A DNA stretch of 64,000 bases from Bacteroidota bacterium. Its GTDB lineage: Bacteria > Bacteroidota > Bacteroidia > Sphingobacteriales > Sphingobacteriaceae. The notes under the pieces are model-generated. The model ran no database searches and had not been told where the DNA came from. It saw only the letters and a list, made by a program, of their open reading frames with translations. Every line of letters begins with the position of its first letter. The stretch's first letter is position 1. The stretch is from assembly GCA_023450085.1 (NCBI GenBank), contig JAEXHI010000012.1, forward strand, positions 62,001 through 126,000. The letters run 5' to 3'. Below are positions 25,781-36,600 of the stretch, one piece after another. Made by a program: the position numbers and the translations under genes.

Positions 25781-27824
25781 GAGTTTTTGTATTTTTATTT
25801 TGGGTATGATAAAATCTGACCAATAATATTTCCGCCGCAATGAAAACTAAGCTTAAAATTAGGCAAAGTTTCCATAATTCGGTTCCATTATTTTCTTCGG
25901 CAATGGCCGATGAAACATTCTCTTTCTGAGCATCAATAAAGTGTATTTTTTGAGCACCAAACTTTTCTTCCAATGCTGTTTGGCTATCATACTTCATTTC
26001 TGATTCAGCCCTATTGTCGTTATAAGCAACAACAGCCAAAGTGGTATCTCCATTTTTGATAGTATAAAAACCAGCTTTTTGTATTTGATCGGCAACGTAA
26101 AGTAAAGTTTTACCATTCTGATGGTTCACATCTGGGATCACTTCAAATCCATCTCCAATTAGTTTTAATGACTGATTTGCCCCAATTTTCACGGCTGGTA
26201 GCTCTATCACATTATCCTTGGCAATAGTATAAAACAACGGCTGGTCTTTTGCACTTTCAAAAGCAATTTTATACATCAAGGGTACAAAAAGCGGGTGCTT
26301 GGCTAAATTACCATCCTGTTCATCTAAACCAGTAGCGGCCAAAAACACTTGTCCAGAATTAATGGGATAACGTGCTAAATAAAGTTTACCTGCTGGAAAT
26401 TGCAGTAAGTTTTCCTTGCTGGTAGTACTGCGTTCGGCATAGGTGAAATATCTATTGGCCAATGGCAGATCCATATTTTTAGGTAACACCTCAAATACAT
26501 CCTTAAACAAAGGATGCTTAAGCTCTATTTGGGCCACCTTTCCAGGTTCTGTCACTAAATTTTCAACTGCAGGAAGTTTTAGTGCCGTTAAAAAGGAAGA
26601 GTATGTTGTCTTGTCGGTTTCTGTAGATGGGAAAATAACCACAGAGCCACCATTATTGAGATAATTTTTAAGTTCTTGCGCCAATCCGCTTGATGGTTGG
26701 CTAATGCCATTAAGCACAATAAGGCTGTAGTTTGCAAAACTGGCATAGTTGATATTGTTTTCGGAAACCGAGCTTAATTTAAAATAGCTATCGGCATTGA
26801 AAAGCGCTTCAATATACTTAGCTGTTTTAATACCGTTAATGCTCAATACCTGTTGGTTAGCGTTGACGTTAAAGCTAAAGTTCAGTTGATCATCAAAGGT
26901 GAGCGGAAAATCCTTAATGCTCAATACCCCACGTTGCCATCCCAAACCTAAACCACTGTAAGAAAGTGTATCAATGGCAGTTTCACCTGCTTTAACATTA
27001 ATACTTCCCACTGCCTTTTGCTGATTGTTGATCGTTAGTTTCAGTGGTACATTTTGGGCGTCTTCATTACCAAAGTTCTTCAATCTAACAATGATTTTCT
27101 CAGAAGTGTTGGCCTGATGTACAGGCGAAAGAAACCAAACGCTATCTACAGAAATGTTAGGCAGTTCATTACCACTTAACTTTACCAGTGCCAATTGTGT
27201 TTGTTCTTCTTTTTTTACAGGTTCCTTGCCTACAAAGTTTTGCTGAAAATCAGAAATAACATAAGCAAACCTGTTACTGCTTCCCGTGAAAACACCTTGC
27301 TGTCTGTTGATTACCTGTTGTAAGTTTCTATTAGCGGCAGATATTTTCACTTCGTCAACGGCCTGCAAAAACTCTTCGGCATTTAACAGACGTTGATGCT
27401 GTCCTTCAAAATCGTTAGTTAATAACTGAAAACGGTCGTTGATTTGGTAGCTTTTTACAATTTCCTTTGCTCTGCGTTTGGCTTCATCAAGTAGGCTTCC
27501 TTCTTTATTTACGGCATCCATACTGTAGGAATTATCCAAATAGATGCTTACAATATTTCCGCTTGCTTTATTCGCAGTTGCGTTGGAACTAATAAAAGGA
27601 CGCGAAAAAGCAAAGACCAAAAACGTGATCGCTAAAATGCGAGCAGCTAAAATCAATAGATTCTTTAACTTTTCTTTAGAAGAATTTTGTTCCTGTACTT
27701 CTTTAAGGAAGGCTACATTACTAAAATAAACTTTCTTGAATTTACGGAAATTGAATAAATGAATAATGACCGGGATAAGGACCGCCAAAAGTGCAAAAAG
27801 AAAGCCCGGATAGAGGAAATTCAT
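25764..27824 (-). CDS. BatA-like membrane protein with von Willebrand A-type domain
   Basis: 686 residues. The N-terminal BatA signature (FLYPGFLFALLAVLIPVIIH, then a second helix LLILAARILAITFLVFAFS) is followed by a VWA-like domain starting VSIYLDNSYSMDA, whose DxSxS is a metal-binding MIDAS motif. Residues 200-640 are predicted periplasmic beta-rich domains, and a last helix (WKLCLILSLVFIAAEILLV) anchors the end. BatA-type proteins occur with aerotolerance operons, but no MoxR ATPase or partner is here. First gene of the leftward run to 18513; it overlaps the dihydroorotase homologue. Confidence 0.85.
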   Translation of the reverse strand: MNFLYPGFLFALLAVLIPVIIHLFNFRKFKKVYFSNVAFLKEVQEQNSSKEKLKNLLILAARILAITFLVFAFSRPFISSNATANKASGNIVSIYLDNSYSMDAVNKEGSLLDEAKRRAKEIVKSYQINDRFQLLTNDFEGQHQRLLNAEEFLQAVDEVKISAANRNLQQVINRQQGVFTGSSNRFAYVISDFQQNFVGKEPVKKEEQTQLALVKLSGNELPNISVDSVWFLSPVHQANTSEKIIVRLKNFGNEDAQNVPLKLTINNQQKAVGSINVKAGETAIDTLSYSGLGLGWQRGVLSIKDFPLTFDDQLNFSFNVNANQQVLSINGIKTAKYIEALFNADSYFKLSSVSENNINYASFANYSLIVLNGISQPSSGLAQELKNYLNNGGSVVIFPSTETDKTTYSSFLTALKLPAVENLVTEPGKVAQIELKHPLFKDVFEVLPKNMDLPLANRYFTYAERSTTSKENLLQFPAGKLYLARYPINSGQVFLAATGLDEQDGNLAKHPLFVPLMYKIAFESAKDQPLFYTIAKDNVIELPAVKIGANQSLKLIGDGFEVIPDVNHQNGKTLLYVADQIQKAGFYTIKNGDTTLAVVAYNDNRAESEMKYDSQTALEEKFGAQKIHFIDAQKENVSSAIAEENNGTELWKLCLILSLVFIAAEILLVRFYHTQNKNTKTHEPLN

Positions 27825-27962
27825 TAAAAATCAAAGGTACAAAATTTATAAGATAAAATAAAGCGTACTTACCTCATGGTATTTACACCTAATGTTAAAA
27901 AACACTTGCCAAACATCAACAAAAGCAAGATTAGTTTGTTATGTCTGTAAAATTTTACAGTA

Positions 27963-28094
27963 ATGAAAACTCCAAATAAAAACAAAAAAGGTGTTGATCA
28001 AAAAATAGACAAACCTAAATTAAAAACACAGTCGCCTTTAGCTGAAAAAGACGAAGTTAAACAAGCGGAAGCTAAACAACAGAAGAAGCGATAA
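27963..28094 (+). CDS. Small, highly charged protein (43 residues)
   Basis: A short frame beginning MKTPNKNKKGVDQKIDKPK and ending AEAKQQKKR, rich in Lys, Gln and Glu, with no hydrophobic stretch. A 16 bp perfect palindrome (CTGTAAAATTTTACAG, 27945-27960) ends two bases before the ATG and could be an operator or overlap the ribosome site. Similar tiny charged proteins are common in stress loci of this phylum. The rest of 27825-28223 shows nothing I can interpret. Confidence 0.4.
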   Translation: MKTPNKNKKGVDQKIDKPKLKTQSPLAEKDEVKQAEAKQQKKR

Positions 28095-28223
28095 TTAAAC
28101 CACTGTTTTGAACATGGTCTACGGAAAATCTGCATGATTTATGGAAGGCAAGAAAAAGTGTGGAAAGAAAAGAAAAAATTAACTATCCACCCCTATTTAC
28201 CTGCTGATTCTGCTAGAGTACAA

Positions 28224-29270
28224 TCAATAAACCCATCTTAACTGCTCCATAATCTCCGCAATCGAAAACTTGGCTCCGCAAATGAATTCATCGGCAGCGC
28301 CATAATAAATGGTCAACTCATCACCTTTAACCAAATGTCCATTGGTAAATACTACAGACCCGAAAAAACCGCTCAGTTCATAACTTTCCAGTGGTTCCAT
28401 GATAGGCTCTTCGGTACGAGCCAGTACCTTTGCGGGATTTTCGAGGTCGAGCAATACTGCTCCTAAACAATATCGATGTTGATGATTAGCTCCATGGTAA
28501 ATCTCTAACCAACCTTTCACTGTTTTAATTGGTGCTGCCCCAGCCCCTACTCGAGCACTGTCCCAATAATTCGGTCTACTTTTTAAAACACACTGGTGAT
28601 TACCCCAATGAACACCATCCGGAGACTCTGCTATCCAAATATAATGACCACCAATTTCTTTACTACTTGGCCGATGCAGTGCGTAAAACTTTCCGTTAAT
28701 TTTTTCTTCAAATAAAGCCACATCTTTGTTGTGTGGCGGCAATATTAGGCCTAGGTTTTCAAACTGTTGCCAATTTGTAGTGGTACGCAAACCTACGGCC
28801 ACACCATTTTCTGAAACAGCAGTATAAGTCAGATAGTAAGTATCGTCTATTTGACTTATCCTACAGTCTTCAATTCCATATCTCTCTAATGCACCTACTC
28901 CATGTAATTGCAAAGATTCAGGCTTAAATTTCACACCATCTTCACTACTAAACAACCTTAAATATGAAATCGTGGTCAAATAGTCTAGTCCTTTGTAGTT
29001 TATAATTCGAGCATCGGTATTGATCAAATCAGGATCGTCTAATTTAAGTTCCATCACTTCTAAAAGATCATTGGCCATGCGCATAGGAATAAACAATTTG
29101 CCCTCCTGTGGTGCCACGCTTTCTGCCACTCTTACCAATAAATAGGCTTTATGCTGATAGGTAAAAACGCCAGGATTAAGCAAACAAATGACCTGTAGAT
29201 TAGCTGTACTGGCAGCTAAATCTTGCGGTTTAAGCAACGGATTCTCTTCAAATCTTTTAGCGATATCCAT
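28224..29270 (-). CDS. GH130-family glycoside phosphorylase/hydrolase
   Basis: 348 residues with the five-bladed propeller motif pattern of GH130: LLNPGVFTYQHKAYLLVR, YGIEDCRISQIDDTYYLTYT (the ED-R motif with the acidic catalytic residue), HNKDVALFEEKINGKFYALHRP, and YHGANHQHRYCLGAVLLD. GH130 enzymes mostly break beta-mannosides, many by phosphorolysis to mannose 1-phosphate. Short form without an N-terminal extension. No SusC/D genes nearby, so a cytoplasmic role in own-glycan turnover is more likely than polysaccharide digestion (inference). A paralogue lies at 43427. Confidence 0.9.
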   Translation of the reverse strand: MDIAKRFEENPLLKPQDLAASTANLQVICLLNPGVFTYQHKAYLLVRVAESVAPQEGKLFIPMRMANDLLEVMELKLDDPDLINTDARIINYKGLDYLTTISYLRLFSSEDGVKFKPESLQLHGVGALERYGIEDCRISQIDDTYYLTYTAVSENGVAVGLRTTTNWQQFENLGLILPPHNKDVALFEEKINGKFYALHRPSSKEIGGHYIWIAESPDGVHWGNHQCVLKSRPNYWDSARVGAGAAPIKTVKGWLEIYHGANHQHRYCLGAVLLDLENPAKVLARTEEPIMEPLESYELSGFFGSVVFTNGHLVKGDELTIYYGAADEFICGAKFSIAEIMEQLRWVY

Positions 29271-29311
29271 GGAACAGGTTGAATTTAAATTCGAGTTAAA
29301 AAAAGAAAGTA

Positions 29312-31756
29312 TTACATTTTCAATAGTTTTTTAATCTTGTTTTTCACTTGATAAATATCCAACCACAAATCCCCTACTTTTTTAATCCTATCTGGCATAT
29401 TGAAGATATTAAAATCGCCAATACTCAGATTTTCATTAACCTCGTGCCAATTCAGGGGAGCAGATACGGTAGCACCAGCTTTTGGCCTTATTGAGTAAGG
29501 AGCCACAATAGTTTGACCTTTTCTGTTCTGTAAATAATCGAGATATATTTTGTTTTTACGTTTGCTTGGGCTTCGCTCTAAACTAGTGATATCAGGATGT
29601 TGTTCGTAAACTAAACCTGAAAGATAGTGTACAAAGTTTTTAGACACGTCATAGTCATAAGCAGCCAAAGGTATCACAATATGGATTCCCTTCGAACCTG
29701 ATGTTTTCACAAAAGAAATCACTCCCATGTCGTCCAACAACTGCTTTGCGGTGAGTGCCACTTTTACGGTTTGCTTAAAAGCAATACCATGTGGATCTAA
29801 ATCCAACACTGCAAACAAAGGCACATCAGGTTTGCGATAAGTACTCATCCAAGGATTAATTTCAATACAGCCCAAATTTGCCATCCACAACAAGCTGGCC
29901 TCATCATTACAAATCAAATAATCTATCTTTTTACCTAGATGCTCAGATTCCAAGGAGGCATATTTAATCCAACTAGGAATTTGGTCTGTATTTAAATCCT
30001 TTTGAAAAAAACCAGCTTTATTAATACCGTTGGGATGCCTGTTTAATGACAATGGTCGATTTTTAAGATGCGGCAAAATATAGGGAGCCATTTGTTGATA
30101 ATAGTCGATCATTTGTCCTTTGGAGATTTTCTCAGCAGGCCAGTAAATTTTATGCTGATTGGTGAGCTTCACTGTTTTTCTACCCAATTTCAAGGTGGTT
30201 TCATCTTCCTGCATAACCTTGTTAGTTTGATTAGCGGTGGCTATTTCTTGTTTAACTTCTTCTGGATTTTTATCTTCTCTAATGCCCTTAAATACGGGAT
30301 GGCGTAAATGGTGCAAATCTGTCCACTCGGAAAAAATGACTTCACAAACCACATTTGGCGCTACCCAAGTAATATTTCTTTGCATGGGCACCTTATCTTC
30401 AAGTGGCTTATCCTTGGTTTTTAGCGGTTCTAAAAGTTGAAAAATTTCCTTTAGTGATTTATCTGTAAATCCAGTGCCACAGTTGCCTATGTAGTTTAGT
30501 TGATGCGCATTACCTTTAATAGCCAATACCAATGCACCAAAATAGCTCCTACTTCCTGCTGGTTTGGTATAACCTACTATAATGGCTTCTTGCGATTGCT
30601 GTATTTTTATTTTTTGCCAATGACTGCTACGAGTTCCGCTTAGATAAGCACTTTCCGCATTTTTGGCCATAATTCCTTCCCATCCATGTTTTCTGGCCTT
30701 CTCCAAAAATTCATTCCCTCGAGTTTCAGTTGCCTTTACGATCTCTATATCTTTTTGTTTATTGTTGGCCAGTAGCATCTCCAGAAGCTTTTTACGTTGA
30801 TGCAAAGGCATAGAGCGTACATCTGAACCGTTAATTTCTAGCACATCAAAAACGGCGTAACGCAAATTGACTTTTTTTTGAGCAGGTTCATAATTCTGCA
30901 ATGCCTGAAAATTGGTCCTATCCTTTTCCCTTACTATGATTTCGCCATCTAAAACAGCATCAATATTCAAATTCCCCAAAGCTTTAATAAGGATTGGATA
31001 ATCTTCGCCTAAATTTTTACCATTTCTAGAAGTTAAAGAGGCCTTGTTTTTCTTTACTCGGGCAATTCCCCTATAACCATCTAACTTCTCTTCAAAAATC
31101 CAATCTTCTTCCTGTGTAGCGTATTTCACCAATTTAGCTAGCATCGGTTGATAGTCTTCTTTTTTAAGTCTCGAATTTGCTTTCGGAATTTCAGGAACTT
31201 CTTTTTTAAAATCCTTCCCCATTTTTTTCACTTTCTCGGGAATCTCATCTTCAGCGTTGTACTTTTTACTCACTGCATACTTATCCTTGTGCTTGATCAA
31301 CAGCCAAGCATTATGCTCACTATCCTTCATTCGCACTAGCGCAAACTCGCCTTTCAATTTTTTGCCATGCAATACAAACTTTAAGTTTCCGCTATGCAAG
31401 CCCTTGTTTAAACTAGCCTGATCTGCGTCGATAGCTTCATAGGTACCTTCATCAAAAATATTGACTACTCCCGCCCCATAATTTCCTTTAGGAATAGTGC
31501 CCTCGAAAGATCTATAATCATAGGGATGATCTTCCACCATCATTGCCAAACGTTTATCATTGGGGTTTAAGGATGGCCCTTTGGGTACTGCCCAACTTTT
31601 AAGCACACCATTCAATTCTAGCCTAAAATCATAATGTAAATGTGAGGCATGGTGACGTTGCACCACAAAAGAGAGCTTTTTCCCAACTGATTTACCTCCA
31701 ATAGGCTCAGTAGTTTGTTTAAAATCTCGTTTCTGATTATATTTCGTTAAAGACAT
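29312..31756 (-). CDS. ligD: ATP-dependent DNA ligase LigD (NHEJ), three domains
   Basis: 814 residues, in the order phosphoesterase (about 1-165: VVQRHHASHLHYDFRLEL, AVPKGPS), ATP-dependent ligase (about 200-505, nucleotidyl lysine K224 in EEKLDGYRG), and primase-type polymerase (about 530-814: LDLDPHG, TSGSKGIHIVIPL). It seals double-strand breaks together with Ku. The gene begins one base after the Ku stop, so the two form a tight operon. The domain order is that usual for Bacteroidota. Confidence 0.97.
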   Translation of the reverse strand: MSLTKYNQKRDFKQTTEPIGGKSVGKKLSFVVQRHHASHLHYDFRLELNGVLKSWAVPKGPSLNPNDKRLAMMVEDHPYDYRSFEGTIPKGNYGAGVVNIFDEGTYEAIDADQASLNKGLHSGNLKFVLHGKKLKGEFALVRMKDSEHNAWLLIKHKDKYAVSKKYNAEDEIPEKVKKMGKDFKKEVPEIPKANSRLKKEDYQPMLAKLVKYATQEEDWIFEEKLDGYRGIARVKKNKASLTSRNGKNLGEDYPILIKALGNLNIDAVLDGEIIVREKDRTNFQALQNYEPAQKKVNLRYAVFDVLEINGSDVRSMPLHQRKKLLEMLLANNKQKDIEIVKATETRGNEFLEKARKHGWEGIMAKNAESAYLSGTRSSHWQKIKIQQSQEAIIVGYTKPAGSRSYFGALVLAIKGNAHQLNYIGNCGTGFTDKSLKEIFQLLEPLKTKDKPLEDKVPMQRNITWVAPNVVCEVIFSEWTDLHHLRHPVFKGIREDKNPEEVKQEIATANQTNKVMQEDETTLKLGRKTVKLTNQHKIYWPAEKISKGQMIDYYQQMAPYILPHLKNRPLSLNRHPNGINKAGFFQKDLNTDQIPSWIKYASLESEHLGKKIDYLICNDEASLLWMANLGCIEINPWMSTYRKPDVPLFAVLDLDPHGIAFKQTVKVALTAKQLLDDMGVISFVKTSGSKGIHIVIPLAAYDYDVSKNFVHYLSGLVYEQHPDITSLERSPSKRKNKIYLDYLQNRKGQTIVAPYSIRPKAGATVSAPLNWHEVNENLSIGDFNIFNMPDRIKKVGDLWLDIYQVKNKIKKLLKM

Positions 31757-31757
31757 T

Positions 31758-32522
31758 CTAAGCCCCTTTCTTGCTTAAGCTCTGCATCAATTGTTCATAC
31801 AAATCATCACTCACTCGTTTTTCTGGGCGCATTTTCTTGACTACCGTTTTCCTGCCTTTGGCTTTGGCTCTGATAATCTTTAACAACTCTTTAGAGTACT
31901 CGTCCTTAAAGGCAGAAATATCAAAATCGGTACTGTATTGTTTAATTAAAGCCATCCCTACTTCCAATTCTTTAGGTTTTACGGTTACGGCTTCCATTTC
32001 CAAATCTTTGGCCGATCTCACTTCCTCCTCAAAACGAATGCGAGTAATCACAATTATATTGTTTAAAGGATGGATAACGCACAAATGCTCATTGCTACGT
32101 AACACAAAACGGGCTACTCCAGCTTTTTTTGTTTTCTGTAGAGCCTTTAAAAGTAGTGCATAGGCCTTTTTACCTTGCGGCTCAGGTTGGGTATAGTAAG
32201 AAGTTTCGTAGTAAATGGGATTGATTTGAGCAATATCAACAAAGCTCTCCAGCTCTATTAACTTATTTTTTTCGGGCATAGCACTTTCAAAATCCTCATC
32301 TTCAAGCACCACATAATTTTCTTTAAGCAAGTAACCTTTTACTATGCGTTCAAAGGGCACTTCCTTTCCGCTTTTTTCGCTAATACGTTGATATCTGATA
32401 CGAGACATATCCTTACTATCTAGCATATCCAAATCAAGGTTACTGCTTTGTACTGCCGAATATAGTTTTATAGGAATGTTGACCAAACCAAATCCAATTG
32501 CACCTTTCCAAATCGCTTTCAT
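31758..32522 (-). CDS. ku: Ku protein for non-homologous end joining
   Basis: 254 residues. N-terminus MKAIWKGAIGFGLVNIPIKLY, then KLIELESFVDIAQINPIYYE and AVARFVLR-like core motifs of bacterial Ku; a basic tail (AKGRKTVVKKMRPEKR) follows. A homodimer binds broken DNA ends and recruits LigD, encoded directly downstream. Confidence 0.97.
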   Translation of the reverse strand: MKAIWKGAIGFGLVNIPIKLYSAVQSSNLDLDMLDSKDMSRIRYQRISEKSGKEVPFERIVKGYLLKENYVVLEDEDFESAMPEKNKLIELESFVDIAQINPIYYETSYYTQPEPQGKKAYALLLKALQKTKKAGVARFVLRSNEHLCVIHPLNNIIVITRIRFEEEVRSAKDLEMEAVTVKPKELEVGMALIKQYSTDFDISAFKDEYSKELLKIIRAKAKGRKTVVKKMRPEKRVSDDLYEQLMQSLSKKGA

Positions 32523-32624
32523 TCGTTTTAAAATTTAATGGTAACGGGAATGATTTTAGGCTAACGGTAAGCCTTAATGCTAAATAAACATTAGTAGAAG
32601 AAAATGGTTTTTGCAATTAGTTTT

Positions 32625-32699
32625 GCCACAAATACACAGATATTTTCTATAATTATCAAGCCATTAAACAATATGATATAAATCTGTGTATCTGTGGCT
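32625..32699. repeat. Inverted repeat forming a long hairpin
   Basis: GCCACAAATACACAGAT (about 32625-32641) and ATCTGTGTATCTGTGGC (about 32683-32699) pair over 17 bases with one mismatch, loop about 40 bases. The theme (two-part CACA words) resembles the arms of the 11.5/13.95 kb repeats. It lies between Ku and the response regulator. Confidence 0.7.
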
Positions 32700-32705
32700 A
32701 GTTAC

Positions 32706-33353
32706 CTACTGTATCAACCCATGCAACACCCCATAGCGAATCAGTGCAGCAGAATTTTTAGAACCCGTTTTATCTAAAAGACTTTGGCGATGCCCCTCAA
32801 TGGTTCTTTTGCTAAGGAATAACTTTTCAGACATTTCCAAGTTAGTAAGCCCCTCGGCAATGAGTTGTAATATTTCCAGTTCCCTTAACGAAAAATCAAT
32901 CTCGTTATCAGGCATGGTAACTAAGTATTGCTTGCTTTGCAATAAATTATCCATCATGCCCATGGTAAGCTCAGCACACAAGTATTTACTGCCCTGCTGT
33001 ACAAATTTCACAGCAAAAATAAGTTCATCCGCACCAATATTTTTAAGCAAATAACCATCACTTCCATGCTTAAAAGCTTCCATCACATATTTTTCATTTT
33101 CGTGCATCGAGAGCATTACTACCTTAATTTGCGGATGTTTCAACTTTACTTCCTTCAACAATTGCATCCCATCCATTTCGGGCATATTAATATCAGCCAA
33201 AATAAGGTCTACCGAAGTATTGGTCATTTTTTTCAATACCTCAAGACCGTTTACAGCTTCGCCTACCACTTGCATCTCTTTATCTGATTCAAGCAGCATT
33301 TTAATGCCGTTTCTAACAATATTGTGGTCTTCTGCCAGTAAAATATTAATCAT
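32706..33353 (-). CDS. NarL/FixJ-type response regulator
   Basis: 215 residues from MINILLAEDHNIVRNG (ATG 33351-33353); a longer frame to 33404 adds an unlikely N-terminus. Receiver domain with phospho-acceptor Asp in DLILADINMPEMDG and Lys in GYLLKN; LuxR-type helix-turn-helix at the C-terminus (LRELEILQLIAEGLTNLEMS, LSKRTIEGHR). Divergent from the large histidine kinase at 33647, its likely partner. Closely similar to the regulator at 45268. Confidence 0.94.
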   Translation of the reverse strand: MINILLAEDHNIVRNGIKMLLESDKEMQVVGEAVNGLEVLKKMTNTSVDLILADINMPEMDGMQLLKEVKLKHPQIKVVMLSMHENEKYVMEAFKHGSDGYLLKNIGADELIFAVKFVQQGSKYLCAELTMGMMDNLLQSKQYLVTMPDNEIDFSLRELEILQLIAEGLTNLEMSEKLFLSKRTIEGHRQSLLDKTGSKNSAALIRYGVLHGLIQ

Positions 33354-33580
33354 GATATGCCTAACAATGTTTATTTGATGATAACTAAACAAACTGGCTT
33401 GCATTCTGCTTCTACATTTGAAAAATCGAGTATTATTTGAAGCTATTGATACAAACTACTTGCTTAAACGTATAAATACTTTAATCACGTAAAAATCACC
33501 CAGTCTTATAATTAAAAGCGGTCTATTTTGTTTTAAAAATTTTCACAAGAGCCCCTGTTATCCTGAGCCTGTCGAAGGAT

Positions 33581-33618
33581 AAACCTTGCAGGTTTTGAAA
33601 ACCTACGAGTTTTTTTTC
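33581..33618. repeat. AGGTTT/AAACCT hairpin element
   Basis: AAACCTTGCAGGTTT, loop TGA, then AAACCTACGAGTTT (near-complement) and a T-run. Same family as 43186-43214 and 43332-43364. A second hairpin, TATCCT...AGGATA (33559-33580), abuts it. Both lie in the 33354-33646 spacer, which also carries GTATAAATAC at 33470-33479. Confidence 0.6.
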
Positions 33619-33646
33619 TGTTATAAAAAAGCTAAACACTTTTATT

Positions 33647-36600
33647 ATGTCTGAATTTCGGGAAATTGCTCACATACTTAATGCAATTCCGCTGGCTTGC
33701 TACATGCTGGACCACAATGCCAATTTTATCTATATCAACGGAAAAGCTGAGCAATTCTTTAAGAAAAGAAAAGACGAAATGCTTGGAAAAAATGTGTGGT
33801 CTCTATTTCCAGAATCTAAAAAAACAAGTTATTTCAAAGAGGTTAACGATGCCATTGTACATAAAAAGCAAAACACCTTCGAGTATATTTCCATATATAC
33901 TAAAAGCTGGATTAAGTTAAATATAAACCCCATTGATGAAGGCGTGGTGATTAGCTTTAGCTGCATTGAGAAGGACAAACACAACGAAAATCTATACAAA
34001 ACCTTGGTAGAAAACACCTCAGATTTGGTAACCAAATGGGATAGCCAACTCCGTTTAATTTATGCCAATGCAGCATTAACCGAAAAAGCAGGCATTTCAC
34101 CTGAGCAGGCTCTTGGAAAATTACACAAGGAAATTTGGCCACATGCTGACATTTCCTCCCTTATTGAGAAAACCAAGCAGGTACTGAAGAAAGGCCATAC
34201 ACAAACCTTGAACATTTCCTTTAGCACACCCAACGGCACTGTGTTTTATGATATTAAACTAACACCAGAGTTTACGATAAATGGCAAAGTTAAAAGTGTG
34301 ATTGCCATAGGCAGAGACATTACCGACCTCACTAAAAATCAAGAGAATTTTAATGCTCAACTTCGACATAAATATACCTCTCTCTTCAATTCCATTAACC
34401 AAGGTTTTTGTATTATCGAAATGTTATGGGACCAGCAGGGTAATGCTGTAGATTACCGATTTATAGAAACAAACCCAGCTTTTCAGGCACAAACGGGCAT
34501 TAACAGCCATGAAGGAAGAACTATCCGTGAAATATGGCCGCAACACGAAAGCCATTGGTTTGAAATTTATGGAAACATTGCCAAAACACAAACTTCAGCA
34601 CACTTTGAACTACCCGCAACACTTATTAATGGGTGGTATGAGGTAGAGGCATTTCCCATTAGCGAATTGGGAGAAAGTGTGGTAGGCATATTGTTCAATG
34701 ATATTAGCGAAAGGAAAAAAGCCGAAGAAGTCCTTCGCAAAAACGATGAAAGACAGGGCTATCTACTTAAACTGATGGAAGCTGTGCGCTTTCTTTCCGA
34801 CCCTTTGGAAATTCAAGAAGCCGCAGCTACAATGATTGGTCAACATATTTACGCAGAATATGCTTTTTACGGCCATGTCGTCGACATCAACAATATTCCT
34901 CATTTGCAAATAGATAGGCTTTACCAAAAAAATGAACATGCACCATTTAAGGCAAGTTTATATCCCTTGGCTGACCTAGGGATATCTTTATCAGCAATGA
35001 AAGCAGGAAAAACCTGCATCACTTCCCAAAATCAAAATGAAGTAATTAACAACGTTTCTTTGCACCAAATTTTGGGCGATTGTGTTTGGGCAGCTGTCCC
35101 CTTAATCAAAAATAAAAACTTGGTGGCGGTGTTAATGGTGCATCAAGCACAGCCTCATACCTGGACTGATGATGAAATACTTTTGATTGAGGAAACTGCG
35201 GAAAGAACTTGGGCATATATTGAACAAAGTAAAATAGCAGATGCATTAAGTCATTCAGAAGAACAGCTTAATGTTGCCCTAACGGCATCTAACATGAGTA
35301 CTTTCCATTGGTTATATAAAAACGGAAATGTGGTAGTTTCGCCGCTATCTTCTACTGTTTTTGGATTAAAAAAGAACAGTCTTTCCTATAGTGAAAGTGA
35401 GGGTTTTATCATGTTACATCCAGACGATAAAGATAAACACCATAAAGCATTGCTAAAAGCTAGTAAAGAGCAAAAGGAGTTTCATCACACCTACCGTATC
35501 ATCAGGCCAATAGATGGGAAAGTTGCTTGGATAGAAGAACGTGGAAAAGGTATATATCACCCCATCAGCGGCATTTCGGAAATAAGAGGAATCCATTGGG
35601 ATGTTACTGTCCAAAAAAACCAAGAAGATGCTATTAGACAGGCTGAAGAAAAATACCTCGTTAAGTTAGAAGAAGATGTTTATCAACGGACAAAGGAATT
35701 AAAAGAAAGTAGAGATGAGCTGGCTGCCATTTATAATAATACCTTAATGGCGATGTCGGTTTTAACCGCTATGAGAGACGAAAGAAATGAAATTATAGAT
35801 TTTAAAATTGCACTTACCAACAAAGCTTTAGAACAGGAAACGGGCCGAACAGATTTAATTGGTAAGCGATACTTACAGGAATTCCCTGGTATAAAAAAAG
35901 CTGGCCTGTTTGAGATGATGATTAAGGTAATGGAAACAGGCATGCCCATTAGCACCGAATACTTTTATCCCTATGAAGATTTCAACAAATGGTATTCCTG
36001 CATGTTCGTTAAAATGGGCGAAAGCTTGTTGGCGACCAATTTGGATATCAGCGAACGCAAAATTGCCGAGCAGCTTTTCAATCAAAATTCAGCAATGATA
36101 CAAGGCATTGCCAATTCTGCACCAGACATGCTATATGCCATTAATCTAGATAACATGCAACAATTTTACTCCAATTACCGCATCGAACAGTTAGTGGAAA
36201 AAACACATATTGAGATTAAAAAAATGGGGGCTGATTTTTTCGAAAAATTTATCCATCCAGAAGATAAGGCCAGCTTTTACACTAGCCTCAATGAGCTTAA
36301 GGGCAAAAACCATAAAGAAATCAAATCGCTTACCTATCGATTGGTAGATTCAAAAGGTAAAATCCATTGGATTAATTCAAAAAGCACCGTTTACATCAGG
36401 GATGGCGAAGGAGATTCGACTCATGTGGTTGGTATTTCGCAAGATATTACCCAACAAAAAGCACTAGAAGAAAAAAACCGACAACTGACCATTGAACGCA
36501 GAGAACTAGAAAAAAAACAGCAGAAAGAAATTTTAAAGGCAACGCTTAACGCCCAAGAAGAAGAAAGAAAACGTATTGCCGAAAGCCTGCATAATGGTTT

